Assembly: GCF_949628215.1 (NCBI RefSeq)
Contig: NC_134279.1
Coordinates: 14,163,541-14,227,540, forward strand
Reading direction: 5' to 3'
DNA from: Phalacrocorax aristotelis
Lineage: Eukaryota > Chordata > Aves > Suliformes > Phalacrocoracidae
Length of the DNA: 64,000 nt
This document shows positions 1 to 23,541 of this stretch, in pieces. The notes beneath the pieces were generated by a model. It was not told the DNA's origin. It saw nothing but the letters and a program-made list of their open reading frames with translations, and ran no database searches. The position numbers and the translations under genes were made by a program. Position 1 is the first letter of the stretch. Every line of letters begins with the position of its first letter.

Positions 1-39
1 AGTAGTTGCTATATCCCTGGTTCCAGTTTTGACTGGGGC
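1..39 (-). CDS. HNRNPD: HNRNPD exon 7 equivalent (partial, off the left edge)
   Basis: Acceptor TTGCAG|GCCCCAG followed in frame by [12 protein letters not shown], the start of the Asn/Tyr/Gln-rich exon that is skipped in some mammalian AUF1 isoforms. The exon runs out of the window. Confidence 0.9.
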
Positions 40-3000
40 CTGCAACACAACATGCCAAAACTCAGAGCTGCAGAAGACTTGTTTTCATTCAGCTGAGCCC
101 TTTGCCTTCCAATACCATAGCAGTGCAAGCTTACCTCCACCTCTTCCTCGAGCTCTTCCAACAAATCCTCCTCGACTCCCCCACTGCTGCTGCTGCTGGT
201 ACTGTTCCTTTGACATAGCTACTTTTATTTCACACTGGAAACAGAAAGTTAAAATCAGACCCAATTGGCAAAGAAAACCCCTACAAACCATTCTTAAACT
301 TACAGAACACTAAGCAGAAAATACGATTTGGTCACTCTGGTGCTCCCCCTGAAAAAAAATGGATAGCTTACACTCTCCAACTTGAGAATAGTTGTAAGAC
401 ACTGGCATTATAAAAACATTTCAAGTTTCTGAATTTTCTGCCAGAACCAATTCTGAAAAGAATGCTTGTTTCTTTGTATGTCTTCCTGTCATCCCTTTGA
501 AATAGATCTCTGGGGTCTATTTATCTGAGAAAAGTGATATCAGATCTGAGTTACAAAAGTATGGCCAACATTTTTACTCAACTCTGTTGAGTCCACTACA
601 TATTCATCCAATGAAGAACAGGCCAGCTACAATTTGAGTTTTTGTTACTAGGTTGAATTTCAACCAGGCTTCTGAAAGGAACATAACTTCCAACAGGAAA
701 GCCTAACTTCCCATTTAATTTCAATTTTGGAAACACTCTAAGATAAATCAACATTTTGCTTAAAACAAAGTATTTCTGTATTAAACACACAAAGATCCAG
801 CTACAAGGAAATCATGGTGCAGCCTGATACAGCGGATCAGTGACACAGCACTCTGACCACACAGCTAGAGAATGTGGGAGCTTCACAATGAACAAAGACA
901 CTGTGGCCCAGCCCCTTTCCCACAAGGGGTGCAGTACAAAACCTCACCAGAAACCCCTTCAGCTGAGAAGTTAAGGTTACAGTAACATATTCCTAGCACC
1001 TATATAAATACTTCATAGGCATAATGCCTACATGTGAGAAATAATGCTTACAGGTATTTTCAAACTATTATCCCCAGACAGATGTAACTGATAATGTAAT
1101 TTCCTCTATTGTCACTGTTCAGTTTCCCCTGGAAAAACACCTACTTTACTAAGCCCAACATTGTGGTATTTCTTTTCCATTATTTTCTTCACTGGTTCCT
1201 CCTCCTTGAAAGTAATGAAGCAAAATCCACGCCTCTTGTTAGTTTTGTTGTCCATGGGGAGCTCTATTGATTCAACCTGGTAGAAGACAGTGATTTTATC
1301 TTTTATCCTGCCATTCATGCCACTTAACAATGTTTCTAAAAGGTTCTATTTGTTAACTGAAATTATTTAGACTTGAATACACTGATGTGCCTCCTTCATA
1401 GGGCTTTACATCACTAGAAATCATCACTATTAACATTACAAACATCACCTTCACTAGAAATAGTGCCCATAATTGCGTAAAACATTTTTTCCTCAAACTC
1501 ACAGCATCATTTGCCCATTCAGGAACTCATACAAAATACGGCACACGAAGAGTATTCTAGTTGTGCTGGATAAATAGTCTCAGGTTGGACTTTCAGTTTT
1601 AACTCAGTTAAGACTGAAGTAACCAGGTGTTTCAAACCTTGAGCAGACCTAAACCTTCAAGTTTCGTATGAAAAAAGATGTAGCTTTGTACAAGCGCATA
1701 GTTCTGTTCATCCACAACACTGCTAAAATTGTATGGTAAACCAGACAAATTTTACACCTGACCACAAACACAGAGTAAAGTTCTCCTTACATATGGCACA
1801 CGAGACTTCAGCCTAGGCAAACAGTAGTTAAAGTCTATTGTTCAGAGTGAACTGTCTGTAAAGTATTAAGATGGCAGGTGTTTGACAACCAAATTCCCCC
1901 ACAGCAGCGTTGTCATGGCCTGATGCTGGCAACACCTGAGACAAATAGGGAAGCAGCAGCTGTACTAAGCTCATACAAGGCCAGCTTTTAAGGACTGCAA
2001 TATTTTGTTCATATGCACCACCAAAAACATGACAGAGAGACAGAGACTACACATTTGCACAGAATTTAGGCAAACTGCCTGAAACCGTGCCATAGCAGAT
2101 CAGCTGGGGTGGCTGAAGAGCATCTCACCCAACTGATCAAATCAGCATGCTCCAAAACATTGCCTTCCATGTCTGTCCCAGTCAAGGCTGTCAGACATTC
2201 CATGAATCAGTTCCTGACTCTCTGACTTATCCCAGCTCCTCCTTCCAGGTCATGCAACTGAAAGCCTGGAATTAATACCCATATCATTAAAATTCTGACT
2301 AGTAAGACACACGGAGTTACACTGGCCATTAAGCCTACAGTAGCATCCACACAGGTTGCATTTGGGGGCTGCTTTTTATTACTAAATTTGTGAAGACAGA
2401 ACAAGTTTTACAAGTATAAGCAGTTTATTTCACCACGTACCTCACCAAAACCTCCAAAATACTCCCTTATTTTCTCCTCAGGTGTATCTGGAGATAAACC
2501 CCCAACAAAAATCTTTTTAACAGGTTCTTTTGTTTTCATGGCTTTAGCTCTTTTTGGATCAATGACCTTTCCATTCAGCTTGTGTTCTTTCTGGTCCATG
2601 ACCTGTGGAAAATTAAAACATGATCTTACTCACAGTTCAAGTTAAATGTTTCACTGATGTTTAGAGTGAGGCCCAGTTATTTTATACTTAGGTTTTCTTA
2701 ATGCTAAAAAACCAAACAGTTCCATGATTTTGATCACTACCCACTGACATAGAGAGTTCTGACACAGCTGTTCAAGAGTCACCTGGAGTGATATATCACC
2801 CAAGGGAAGTAAGAATACAACATTTCTTAGAAAGTAGTCTACAATCCCATCCTCAGACTTGAAGTAAAGAATCTTTACATTAGATATCACCAAAGGTCAA
2901 TGAAGGTGAAAACTTTTTAGCGTGCTATGTCAACATTTTAGAAAGGTTGACAGCTAATTTTTGCTTGGATAAAGCCCAAATCTATCAAAGCCACTGGCTC

Positions 3001-6000
3001 TACTCTAGGGGTTTAAACTGCAGCTCTGGGATACAAAGACTGGAAGTTCTTTGTAAATTACTGCTTTCACAGTAGTAGGCAGCAGACATTTATATGCAGT
3101 ATTTTTAAAGTGCTCAAGTCCAGTGGCTTGCAGTAGACTCCCCTTGTAAGGGCCCAAAGCCATACTTTGGGAATCACTGCTGGTCCTGGCTACTGCATCA
3201 CAAGCAAGACTGTTTAGGAAAATACATTTCAGTAAGCATCTTAAATATACTGTATGTCAGAAACATCTTTAACAGATCACATACAAATAACTATGCATAA
3301 AATAATCTGAGTGCTGTATCTTTGCTACCTAAAACTGAATATGTTGTTTCACTGCATTAATACTACCTTATCTACGCTCTCCGATTCTTTGAAGAGTACA
3401 AAGCCGAAGCCTCTTGATCGCCCAGTGATGGGATCTAACTTCAGAGTACAGTCTACTACTTCACCGAATTTAGAGAAATAGTCCTTCAGATCTTTCTTTG
3501 TAGTGTCCCAGCTAAGGCCGCCAATAAACATTTTCCTGTTAAGACAAGATGGTTAATCTGTTAATGTGTCTTATTCAAAGTCCTGTACTGCCAAGCTTTA
3601 TGAGCTCAGTTACCTAACGTAAGGCACAGCAGAATTTTATCAGTGACATTACACACACAGGCTGGCACTTTTTGAGAACTTGTTTAAATGACCATGGCCA
3701 GATTAGACAGATAAAGACTTATATGTACACAAAAGTTTTTCACCATCTTCTGCTGCAGTTGCTTACTCTGCTATCCCAAGAAACTACAAAGAGTGACAAA
3801 AAGATATTTTACTACCTCCTTGCATCCCCACTACAGGCTTAATTCCATTTAGTTATCTGCAGAGCCTCCACACAACTGCTTATGAAACAAACACAGGCAG
3901 AATAGATTTATCTGAACTGCCTTATAAACAGAACCATTTATATACTACTCTGGACTGGACATATGCCAACATTAGTAAACTAAAACAAAGAAAATAAGTT
4001 TAGTCAAGTCCCTTTCCCCGGAAAGCAGTAAAAAAGCACAGTATTGGACAGTCAAAACTTATCTCTCTTCCCAAAAACATACTATAAACACCTGGTATAA
4101 TCCAATACAATCACAGGAACATCTTCCCAATATACTCCCTATGGGACCAGTGTTGCTGGGCAAACATGTACAACAAATAACTCTGATTATGACTTGTACT
4201 TTGAAAAGCACACTGGAAGCTTGGAATCAAAACACAACCATCGCATCACATTAGTAAGCCACAAAAAAAAAAAAGAAAAAAAAAAATCAAGAACCGCTGT
4301 GTCTCAAGAGGAAACACTTCATGATTTGCATCAACTAAAAATCAAGCCAATATGCACACAAATGAAACATTCCTAGTTATTAGGCATATGGCTTATGCAC
4401 CCATTGAAATGAGGATTTGAGATGATTTCTTCTATTACTGCAAAAGATTTTACAGTGGGCTTAGAACAAAACTATGATCCATTCTGACCTATAAAAACAC
4501 TTTCTACAAAGCTTTGTCCATTTTCACTGTACCAGCTTATTCCACAATCACATGCAGTTACCAGAAAACCTGAAAAACCACTGTAGCACGTTTCAAACTC
4601 CTCCACTTTACACACACAAATATTTCTGCCAATCGTGTACAATTATATTGTCTATCCACAAGTCAAACTCTCTCAAATCAAAAGCTGCTCATGTAAACTA
4701 ACTCTGTTGAATTAGCTGTGCTCTTACAGTATTAACAAGAGCATTCAGCTTCTGACAAACATATCCAACCTCCATACAGATGAGGGGGTTCAGGAGGTTC
4801 AGATCTTTCTATAAAAAGTCTTGATGTTTATAAAGAGGAGCGCTGATTCCCCATCCCTTTATCCATTTTCCCATTAGTTGCAGACCTCTCTTCAACAAAG
4901 CACCAAAAGCCCTTTCCAGTGTGACATCTTATTGTCTTCAGGACCAATATAGCAAAAATGGTCCACCACCCACCAGCCTCATACCAGTACAGAGAATAAT
5001 TCAGAGGATACTTTGTGTCCTTATTTTCATCCATCATTAAGGTTCTTTTCTGTTCGTTTTGTATTTGGGTTTTTTTTTTTAAAGCAGCAAAACAGAACAC
5101 ATACAGAGAATACAGCATCCTATTTCTGACATATGGGAGATAGTGATATTCTAGCAGTTACTACCGAACCTACACTTGCTACATGACATACAAAACACCT
5201 GTTTTACAGTTATCAACAAACCATTAAAATAATCATACAAAGCCTGTTTTATAGTTATTATCAAACAAACAACATTAACATACAAAACCCTGCTTTATGT
5301 CACTAGGCACATGACAGACCAAAACCAGAACTTTGAAAGTGACAGTCCTCTGAAGGATTTTCTTCTTACCATGCAACTGCATCTGTGAGTCCAGTTAGAG
5401 CGGCAAAATATGACTGCTTCAGCTTGCCACTACAGAGGTTGACAAATATCTGCCCTACTGAAAAACTGAGGCTACAACACAAACATGAGGACAACAAACA
5501 CTTAAGGTACAATGTCACAGTGCTGTCAAAAGCCTGTAAAATATGTAAATTTCCCAAACCACAGTTTGGCTAATGTAAGTCACAACAACACATACAGTTT
5601 TCCAACGTAAGTTACCAGAAGCATACTGGGAAAGCTTTCAAACTTCAGACTTAACTAAACAGAGCATAGGCATCATTATGACTAGTGGCTGTGGCCTTCC
5701 TCCAACAGGCTAGTCAGGAAGTCACCTGGCAGTTGCCAACACATGGATTTCTCAAGTCCACAGTTCCTCACCAAGAAGATCTGAAGGTATGAGAACCCGT
5801 GCACTGTTCCTTCCTGAAGACACTGTCTCTAATTCATAATGCAAAGGAAACACCGATATACCTGCATCCAGCTGCTACCAGCTGCTGTTTTCCATCTATT
5901 CCCAAGAGAGCTGTCAAAACACTTTGTTTCCTGTACAGCATCACCCATAAGAATTGACAGGTCAAAAAAAACCCCAACTGAACTAACCTGCAAGTCAATG

Positions 6001-7662
6001 TATGCTACATGTAATCACTGCACCACTCAGTGACAACTTTTGATGGGCTTCCTCATGAAAACCCTTTAATGGGTGTGTATTCAAAGACAAAAAGTAAAAG
6101 AAACATGTAAACTGCAAAGATACTTAAAGCCTTTAAGAGAAGGTGAGTACTATACTCACTGTACTATAATTATATATATATAAATAGTAACAGTATATAG
6201 TATATATACTTATATACAGTAAAAACGCTAAGTATTCACTAACCCTAGCAGAACACTCAGAAAAGGTTTACAATCTCTCTTCCCTGCTCTCAGCAACATC
6301 CCAGATTTTTACAGAAGGAGGAAGACACTCAGGAAGGTTTCACAGCAAGTCTCTCCAGGACACAGTAGCTAGTGTTTCTTTATCCAGTTTATCTTCTGCC
6401 TTGAACAAAAACAGGCCTGCAGCTTGAGTTTCTTGTTGGCCTACCACGAGACAGCATAGAGCAGCAGTCTGTCCTGTAACTGGATTCATTATACATTAAG
6501 TTCACCTGCTATATGAAACCAACACTACCCCATGCCAAGCGTCAGGCAGAGACCCTGAGAAGATTAAAAGCTGCCTTTGTTCTTAAGCTGTCACCTAAAG
6601 CAATCTTCCTCACAGCAATTTCATGAGAAGAGGAGGAATGGTTTTGGGTAGGAAGACAGAGTGCCTCATGCCTCTCACTGAGACACAACTGATATACTGT
6701 TTACATTTGCAACATAGGGCAACACTTAAGTGATTGTAACCTTAGTGTTTAGCTACATCGAGTTACCGTCCTTAACACATGCACCGCACATTAACTTGTA
6801 AAAAAAAACATCCTCAAAACCAAACAAAAGTCTGTAGTTTGGCACACATCACAGTGGATGTGTACCTCAGGGCTAGTCACTATCAGCTGCCGTGGGATTT
6901 GGTTTGACAGAGGCATGAAACTTTCCCCACTTGACAGGAGCATTTGGAACTCCGTGACAGCGCTGCTCCCACTAATTTCGAACCCGACTCAGAGCACAGT
7001 ATTACCCCCCACTCCCTACAATGCCTGAGAGCAAACAAGCTACCGACCCGGGCGCACCTCCCAAGAGCACGCCGGGCCCCCAGATCGCCCTTACGTTTGC
7101 AACCTCCAGGTGAGCCGCTCTGCTCCGGGGCGAGCGGCGGCCCGCCCCCCGCCGCCGATATCGGAGCACAGACCGGCTCGCAGCAGTCACTGTAGGGCAG
7201 TCCGCACACTCCGGTGCTCCCGGCAAACAAAAAGGCGGAGGCGCCCGAGCAGCACCGCCCGCCCGAGCGCCGCGGGCAGCCCGCCCGCGCCGGCCCGGCC
7301 CGGTACGTGACGTCGCCGCGGCGCCAAGTAAACAAACAGGACAACAAGCAAGGCCGCATCAGGCCAGGCCAAGCCAAAGGGCGCCGGACCCTGCCGCCCA
7401 TCTCAGCAGAACGCCGCCAAGGAGACAAAAGCCGCGGGGCGCCCGCGTCGTCCCCCGCCGCTCACCCCTCGTCCTCCTCGTTCTTGCTGGCGTCGATCTT
7501 GGCTCCCTCCGACTCGATCCCACCGCCGCCGCCGCCTCCCCCGTCGGCGCCCCCCGCCCCGGCCCCGGCCCCCGCCAGCCCCTCAGGCTGCTCCGCCGGC
7601 TCCACCGAGCTGCCTCCGGCGCCCGCCGCCGCCGAGTCCATGGCGAACTGCTGCTCCGACAT
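1..7662 (-). CDS. HNRNPD: HNRNPD (hnRNP D / AUF1), 5' coding part; 3' end lies beyond the left edge
   Basis: Nuclear-cytoplasmic RNA-binding protein that binds AU-rich elements in mRNA 3' UTRs and controls their decay and translation. Six coding exons are visible in order: 7466-7662, 3367-3535, 2441-2602, 1145-1276, 135-234 and 1-39 (cut by the window edge). All visible junctions are GT-AG and in phase (about 799 nt in total). The acidic/Gly-Ala-rich N-terminus starts [13 protein letters not shown]1 has RNP2 MFIGGLSW and RNP1 [11 protein letters not shown]2 has RNP2 IFVGGLSP and RNP1 [10 protein letters not shown]-run and an RGG-type stretch (GRARGRGGG) follow, then the start of the Asn/Tyr/Gln-rich exon. 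In mammals exons 2 and 7 are alternative; the exon 7 equivalent is at the left edge, while no exon 2 equivalent was recognised, so the visible product matches the p37/p42-type N-terminus. The neighbouring HNRNPDL is a paralogue with the same exon plan. Confidence 0.96.
135..234 (-). CDS. HNRNPD: HNRNPD coding exon with Q-run and RGG region (100 nt)
   Basis: Acceptor TTCCAG|TGTGAA; encodes [20 protein letters not shown] and then the RGG-type stretch GRARGRGGG; donor GAG|GTAAGC, phase 1. Confidence 0.95.
1145..1276 (-). CDS. HNRNPD: HNRNPD coding exon, rest of RRM2 (132 nt)
   Basis: Acceptor TACCAG|GTTGAA; encodes [20 protein letters not shown] with RNP1 and ends GLSK at donor AAA|GTAGGT. Confidence 0.96.
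2441..2602 (-). CDS. HNRNPD: HNRNPD coding exon, RRM1 end and RRM2 start (162 nt)
   Basis: Acceptor CCACAG|GTC ATG; encodes [20 protein letters not shown] through IFVGGLSP and ends GGFGE at donor GAG|GTACGT. Phase 0 on both sides. Confidence 0.96.
3367..3535 (-). CDS. HNRNPD: HNRNPD coding exon for most of RRM1 (169 nt)
   Basis: Acceptor AACAG|G before K-MFIGGLSW; ends SVDK at donor AAG|GTAGTA. Contains both RNP motifs of RRM1. It joins exon 1 in frame without the mammalian alternative exon 2. Confidence 0.96.
3536..7465 (-). other. HNRNPD: HNRNPD intron 1 (about 3.9 kb)
   Basis: Intron between the ATG exon and the RRM1 exon. The promoter-proximal end (about 7.0-7.46 kb) is CpG rich and holds TGACGTCG near 7306. 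An AT dinucleotide-rich patch lies at about 6165-6220. No equivalent of the 57-nt mammalian alternative exon 2 was recognised by eye. Nothing else gene-like is seen. Confidence 0.8.
7466..7662 (-). CDS. HNRNPD: HNRNPD coding exon 1
   Basis: ATG at 7662-7660 begins [17 protein letters not shown]; the exon ends NEEDEG in phase 2 at donor GG|GTGAG. Low-complexity Gly/Ala N-terminal domain in a very GC-rich stretch. Confidence 0.95.
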
Positions 7663-7870
7663 AGCGCCGCCGGCGCTGACCCTCACCGGCCAGCCGGCGA
7701 CCGCCCGTCGCCCCCGACCCCGCTGCGCTATCCCGCCGAGGCCCCGGCCCCGGCACGAGCCTACCGAGCCCTCCTCCTTTCGCTTGGTTTTTTTAATGGC
7801 GCCGCCACCGACCGAACCTAAAATGGCGGACGGAAGGAGCGCGACGGGCGCGGTCACATGACACCTCCTC
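7663..7870 (-). promoter_or_regulatory. HNRNPD: HNRNPD 5' UTR and CpG-island promoter
   Basis: Immediately upstream of the start codon and strongly CpG rich, without a TATA box. Plus-strand motifs: AAAATGGCGG (YY1-like) at 7820-7829, a GGAAG ETS-like core just after it (about 7832-7836), and TCACATGA (E-box/M-box type) at 7854-7861. The transcription start is inferred to lie around 7.80-7.85 kb; motif use is inference. Confidence 0.7.
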
Positions 7871-9600
7871 CCAGAGAGACAGCGCAGGGGTGCGCTGTTC
7901 ACAGAGCCGTTGGGGCGTCGGTTGGTGACGGTTGCCTGCGAGCGCTGGGCCGCTTCTGGGGCGGCCTGCCGCCAACCGCAGCAGTTTAGGGTTTTTAGGT
8001 GGCCGCTGCGGAGCAGGGGATGGGGTGAGCGGCAGCTGGTCATGAGGCCGGGCGGGCCACGCCTTCAAACCGACAGCAGCCAGGCACCTGCCAGACTGCC
8101 CGCCGCTGCTCTCTCCGCACCTTGCAGGGACCCGAGCCTGCAGGGCCGGCCTGCACTGAGCTCCTGGGCAACCTTTGGACAGCCTCCCAGACAACCCTGC
8201 AACTTTTGGATAGCTCCTGGAGCAGCCAGAGCTGGAAGGTACTGAAACGATGCTTTTACGGGAAAAAAAAAAAAAAAACAAAAAAAAAACAAAAACCAAA
8301 CCACCAACTTTGAAACTTAAAACAAATGGTTACGGGTTGAAGTAAAACTTGACCCTTAGACAAGTGGGTTTTTGTTAACAAACAAGTGTAGTAGCAAAGC
8401 CATGTTCTAGCGGTAAAAGTAAAGCCACCCAGAGGCAGTGCAACTTCTGTATACAGCTGCCCTCTAGAAAAGTTGGGAGTAGAAAGTCACATACCACTCT
8501 GGCTTCTCCCAGCAGTAATGCTGTTTCTTTAGTTTGTAGCCAGTGATGTCAGCAAGTCTTCCCTCATCCAACCTAACTGCTGAGATGACAGTAATGTCCC
8601 CAGATCTAGCACCTGTTTAACCCATGCAATTATGATAAGCAGCTCTTCTGTAGGAGAGAATAAAATACCCAGCTGCCTGAGAAAAATAAACACTGAACTT
8701 ATGGTATGGAAACTTTAAGAAACCTCTACCCAGACTAGTTCCTTTAAAAGTTTGCAAGACCAGTCTCCCCTGTCAATTAGCTACTCACATTTCACTTTTC
8801 TAACAAGCAAGGTTTATTTCTGATGCATGACTAGATACTTGTGCTAAGGAAAAAAAAAAAAAAAATCAGGCAGACTCCTGCAAGCCTTTGGCCTCAGGCA
8901 GAATGTGTAGGCTTACTTACGCCTCCTAGCTGTTCTATTCAGAAAACAACCTGCTGGTTAAAGCAGTTTCCCTTCTCTGGGAATCATTTGTTCAGGCTTT
9001 TGTTACATTGCCTACTAGCATACACAAGAAGGGAAATCTGTTTTCTGGTCCAGTTGAGAAGAGTCCAGTGCAGGATTTAACTTGAAGGAACAGATCCCAA
9101 CTTGAACAGAAATTAGTTGCTGACCCTGAGGTTCAGGAACTTGTAATCTCCTGCCTGGCATTGGAAGAGACAGGGAGCAATTGCTCTAGGGAAGTAATTA
9201 AATTATAGCCTTGAGTATTCTAGAACCTAAGTACCTGAAAAATCTTGAAAGGTAATACAGATCTCACCCTTCGACCCCTCAAGCAGTGCTGACCTATCAG
9301 TATTAAAAAGGTGCTGCTGTAGTTCCAGATCCCTCCCTTGAGATGTATGAAATTGGCAGTATTGTGCCACAGATCACTCTTTTCTGCAGCTCACAGGAGA
9401 CAATTCTGCTGTTTCAGTGATGCTAACTCAACGCACTATGGTGCTCTCTTAAGACAGGTGGTCAGGAAAAGGAGTGGGTTATACTGGTCTGTATACACAA
9501 TAATCTAGTCTTGAGCCATTTATGATTTCCAGAAAGGTACCTGCCCTTCTATACACATAAAAGGGTAAGTTATACCACCCTAAGCAGATAGCCAACAGCA
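7871..9600. other. Interval between HNRNPD promoter and HNRNPDL 3' end
   Basis: The GC-rich upstream flank of HNRNPD continues to about 8.2 kb; beyond it the sequence is AT-richer single-copy-looking DNA with A-runs at about 8262-8290 and 8850-8865. No supported gene; ORFs here are short and unrecognised. Confidence 0.6.
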
Positions 9601-9604
9601 AGAC

Positions 9605-11085
9605 TACACATTCACTTAAGTAAGCATTTATTAGAGAATCCTTTAACATGAAATTATACAAATAAAGTTTGTATAAACGCAAGTCCACATTGTGTCGTAA
9701 CATGAATGGCAAAAAAAAAGTAAAAACCATAAAAGAAAACTAGTTGGCCGCTATGTACAGTTGGACACAGTTGTGTCTACACTAAAAGTCTTTTACAAAA
9801 TAAGTCATTTCCTTTCATGAAGGCCACCCTCCATTCACTCACGATGCGCTGCAAGATGACTTTGTTGCAGTATCTCTACCTAAAAATCAAGATAAAATGT
9901 ATGTCAGATCTGTGCAAGTTACTACAAGAACTGTTAAAAGGTCCATTTTCATGAACTGCTTTAAGTCTTCTATATATTCCTTTCTTCACTGTTAAAGATC
10001 ATATGCGTATTTATAAAAGGTAACACAAGAGGGTTTGTTACCCATCAGTAATTTATCTTCCCAAATATAGCCATTCAGCTCATTTAGGAAGCTGTTCCAG
10101 AACAGCACACATTTGATTTAGTCTATTAATCAGGCTCTGGATCAGATTTTTTTTCCCCACTGCCAGAAGGGTTTCCCATTATTTATTTATCCATCTAAAT
10201 GACTGCTGTGCAAACACAAGTCAGGTCAATTTAGTTCAAACAGTCCACGTGCATATGATCTTTAATGATTTTCCAGATTTAAAAGTTCGTTTTGGTTTGC
10301 GGATTTCACTATTAGCTATAAAAAGAAAAAAAGCAAGCATTAAATCTTAAAGAATGCGCACTTAAAATGAGGTTCCACAATTGAAATACAACACTAAACA
10401 GAAGACCAAATGATTAAGCTGTAAAGGCATTTATGCACTTTAACTCCTGTAAAAAACCATTTAAGTTAAGACACTTAATCTCCAAAGATTAAAAAAAAAA
10501 AGAAGCCAAAGTCTGAAGTTTTCCACTTTAATCTTTACGCTGGTACATGAAGTTGGAAGAGACCATACCACAGGACAGCGTTTTCTGGTGTATGCCTTGC
10601 GCTCTGCCTGCAACGTGCGACCCCAGAGATAGACGTGGTCAGGGTGACACACGGCCTGCAATGAAGTTCCCGCTGGCGGGTACAAACAAGGTATAATGTC
10701 AGAGTTAGAAGACAACATTCCTGTTTTCCTTAAGTTGTACCCATTTCAGTACTTTACCTGTTAATACTTCTAATAAGTTTAATTATTCCTCTAGACCACC
10801 TGGTACACAACGCAAAACAGAAAAACTCTTATGTTTTTCTGAAGTACTAAAGAAGATAAAGTCACATTTTTACAAAGTTAAAGATCTATAGACACCGTAG
10901 GCAAAGCTGGTTTTTTTTAAAAAAAAGTGTTTTTTTAAGTTAACAAAAGCTTAATTAAAGGAAAAGTCATGCTACGCAAGTTTTTACTTGTCATTTGTCT
11001 ATTGATCTTTAAATTAGATTAGACATACTCAGAGTGGACCTTGCACTCATGTACACACCTGTTTCCTTAAGTACTAGGTACTGCT
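9605..11085 (-). other. HNRNPDL: HNRNPDL 3' UTR region with alternative splice sites
   Basis: Downstream of the stop codon. On the minus strand there is a donor (AACAG|GTGTGT, exon end 11059) 27 nt after the stop, a terminal acceptor (TTTTTATAG|CTAATAG, exon start 10315), and a possible cassette exon 10569-10655 between TTGCAG and GTATGG. Mammalian HNRNPDL is known to splice its 3' UTR and use it for NMD-coupled auto- and cross-regulation. The sequence around 10.5-10.75 kb looks unusually like the strongly conserved mammalian segment, judged from memory. Splice use here is inferred. Confidence 0.7.
9627..9632 (-). terminator. HNRNPDL: HNRNPDL poly(A) signal AATAAA
   Basis: TTTATT on plus, i.e. 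AATAAA on minus, followed by AT-rich sequence; cleavage expected near 9605-9615. A second AATAAA candidate lies near 10180. Confidence 0.65.
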
Positions 11086-13970
<2,885 letters not shown>

Positions 13971-14030
13971 GGCGCAGCAACGGGGCTGCTCAGGCGAGCA
14001 GTGGCCACAGCAGAGACCTGCGCAGGGGAG

Positions 14031-14047
14031 AAAATGGCGGCGGAAGA
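14031..14047 (-). promoter_or_regulatory. HNRNPDL: YY1-like plus ETS-like block at the HNRNPDL start region
   Basis: Plus strand AAAATGGCGG at 14031-14040 followed by a GGAAG core (about 14042-14046). The same pair occurs in the HNRNPD promoter at 7820-7836 in the same orientation with one base more spacing. Confidence 0.6.
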
Positions 14048-14657
14048 GATCCGGGCACCGCCCGCGCCGCCCTTATATACCCGCGCCGGCAGCCAATCAG
14101 TGCCGACCTCTTGGCCGGCGCTGCAGCGCCCTTGGCGGCTTCCGGAGGGGCTGTAGTACCCTAGCGCCGCCGGACGGTCGGCCTCCACCGAGGCCCCGGG
14201 CCCCCGCCCGGCCGCTTCGGGTACGGTGCCGGTACAGCCGCGCCCTGCCGCGGGGCCCGGAGTGCGGCGTGCAGCCGCCATCCCCGCCCGCCTCGCCCCT
14301 GTGCGTGCTCGGTGCTCCGCGCATCCTTCCCGCCGCGGGCCCTGGGGCGAGGCAGGAATCGCTGCCTTCGGCGGGGACGGGGACCGCGGGACGGAGACAG
14401 CCGAACTTCGGCGCCTGGATTGGGGGAGGGTGGGTAACGGGCAACCCAGAAACCCCATTCAAGAGGCGGCGGGGCGGGGCGGGCGCTCCGGGGGTGGGCA
14501 CACCCGGCGCGGCACTTGCCGCCGCCGGGGTCCCGCCGCCGCACTCACCGCCCGCGAGTACGGCCCGACCCGGCTCCCCGCGCAGCCGCGGGGCGGAACG
14601 CCCGCCGCCGCCGCGCTCTCCGGCGTACCACGCGCCCCACGTGCCGCCGCCGCCGCC
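14045..14657. promoter_or_regulatory. Bidirectional CpG-island promoter between HNRNPDL and ENOPH1
   Basis: About 600 bp of very GC- and CpG-rich sequence separates the inferred HNRNPDL start (minus, TATA box) from the ENOPH1 start codon (plus, no TATA). Head-to-head arrangement of two broadly expressed genes. Confidence 0.75.
14071..14100 (-). promoter_or_regulatory. HNRNPDL: HNRNPDL core promoter: TATA box and CCAAT box
   Basis: On the minus strand TATATAAGG at 14079-14071 is preceded by CTGATTGGCTG (inverted CCAAT, 14089-14099). A start site about 25-35 bp downstream, near 14045, would give a roughly 75-nt leader ending at ATG 13970 and would exclude a long N-terminal isoform from this promoter. 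Confidence 0.8.

Positions 14658-23541
<8,884 letters not shown>

Noticed and set aside
6165-6220. TATA-rich run in HNRNPD intron 1
   Set aside because: Dinucleotide repeat, far from any promoter.
7214-8299. Long ORFs of 168-215 codons on both strands
   Set aside because: Shadow frames of the HNRNPD CpG island and first exon; Pro/Arg/Ala composition reflects GC content.
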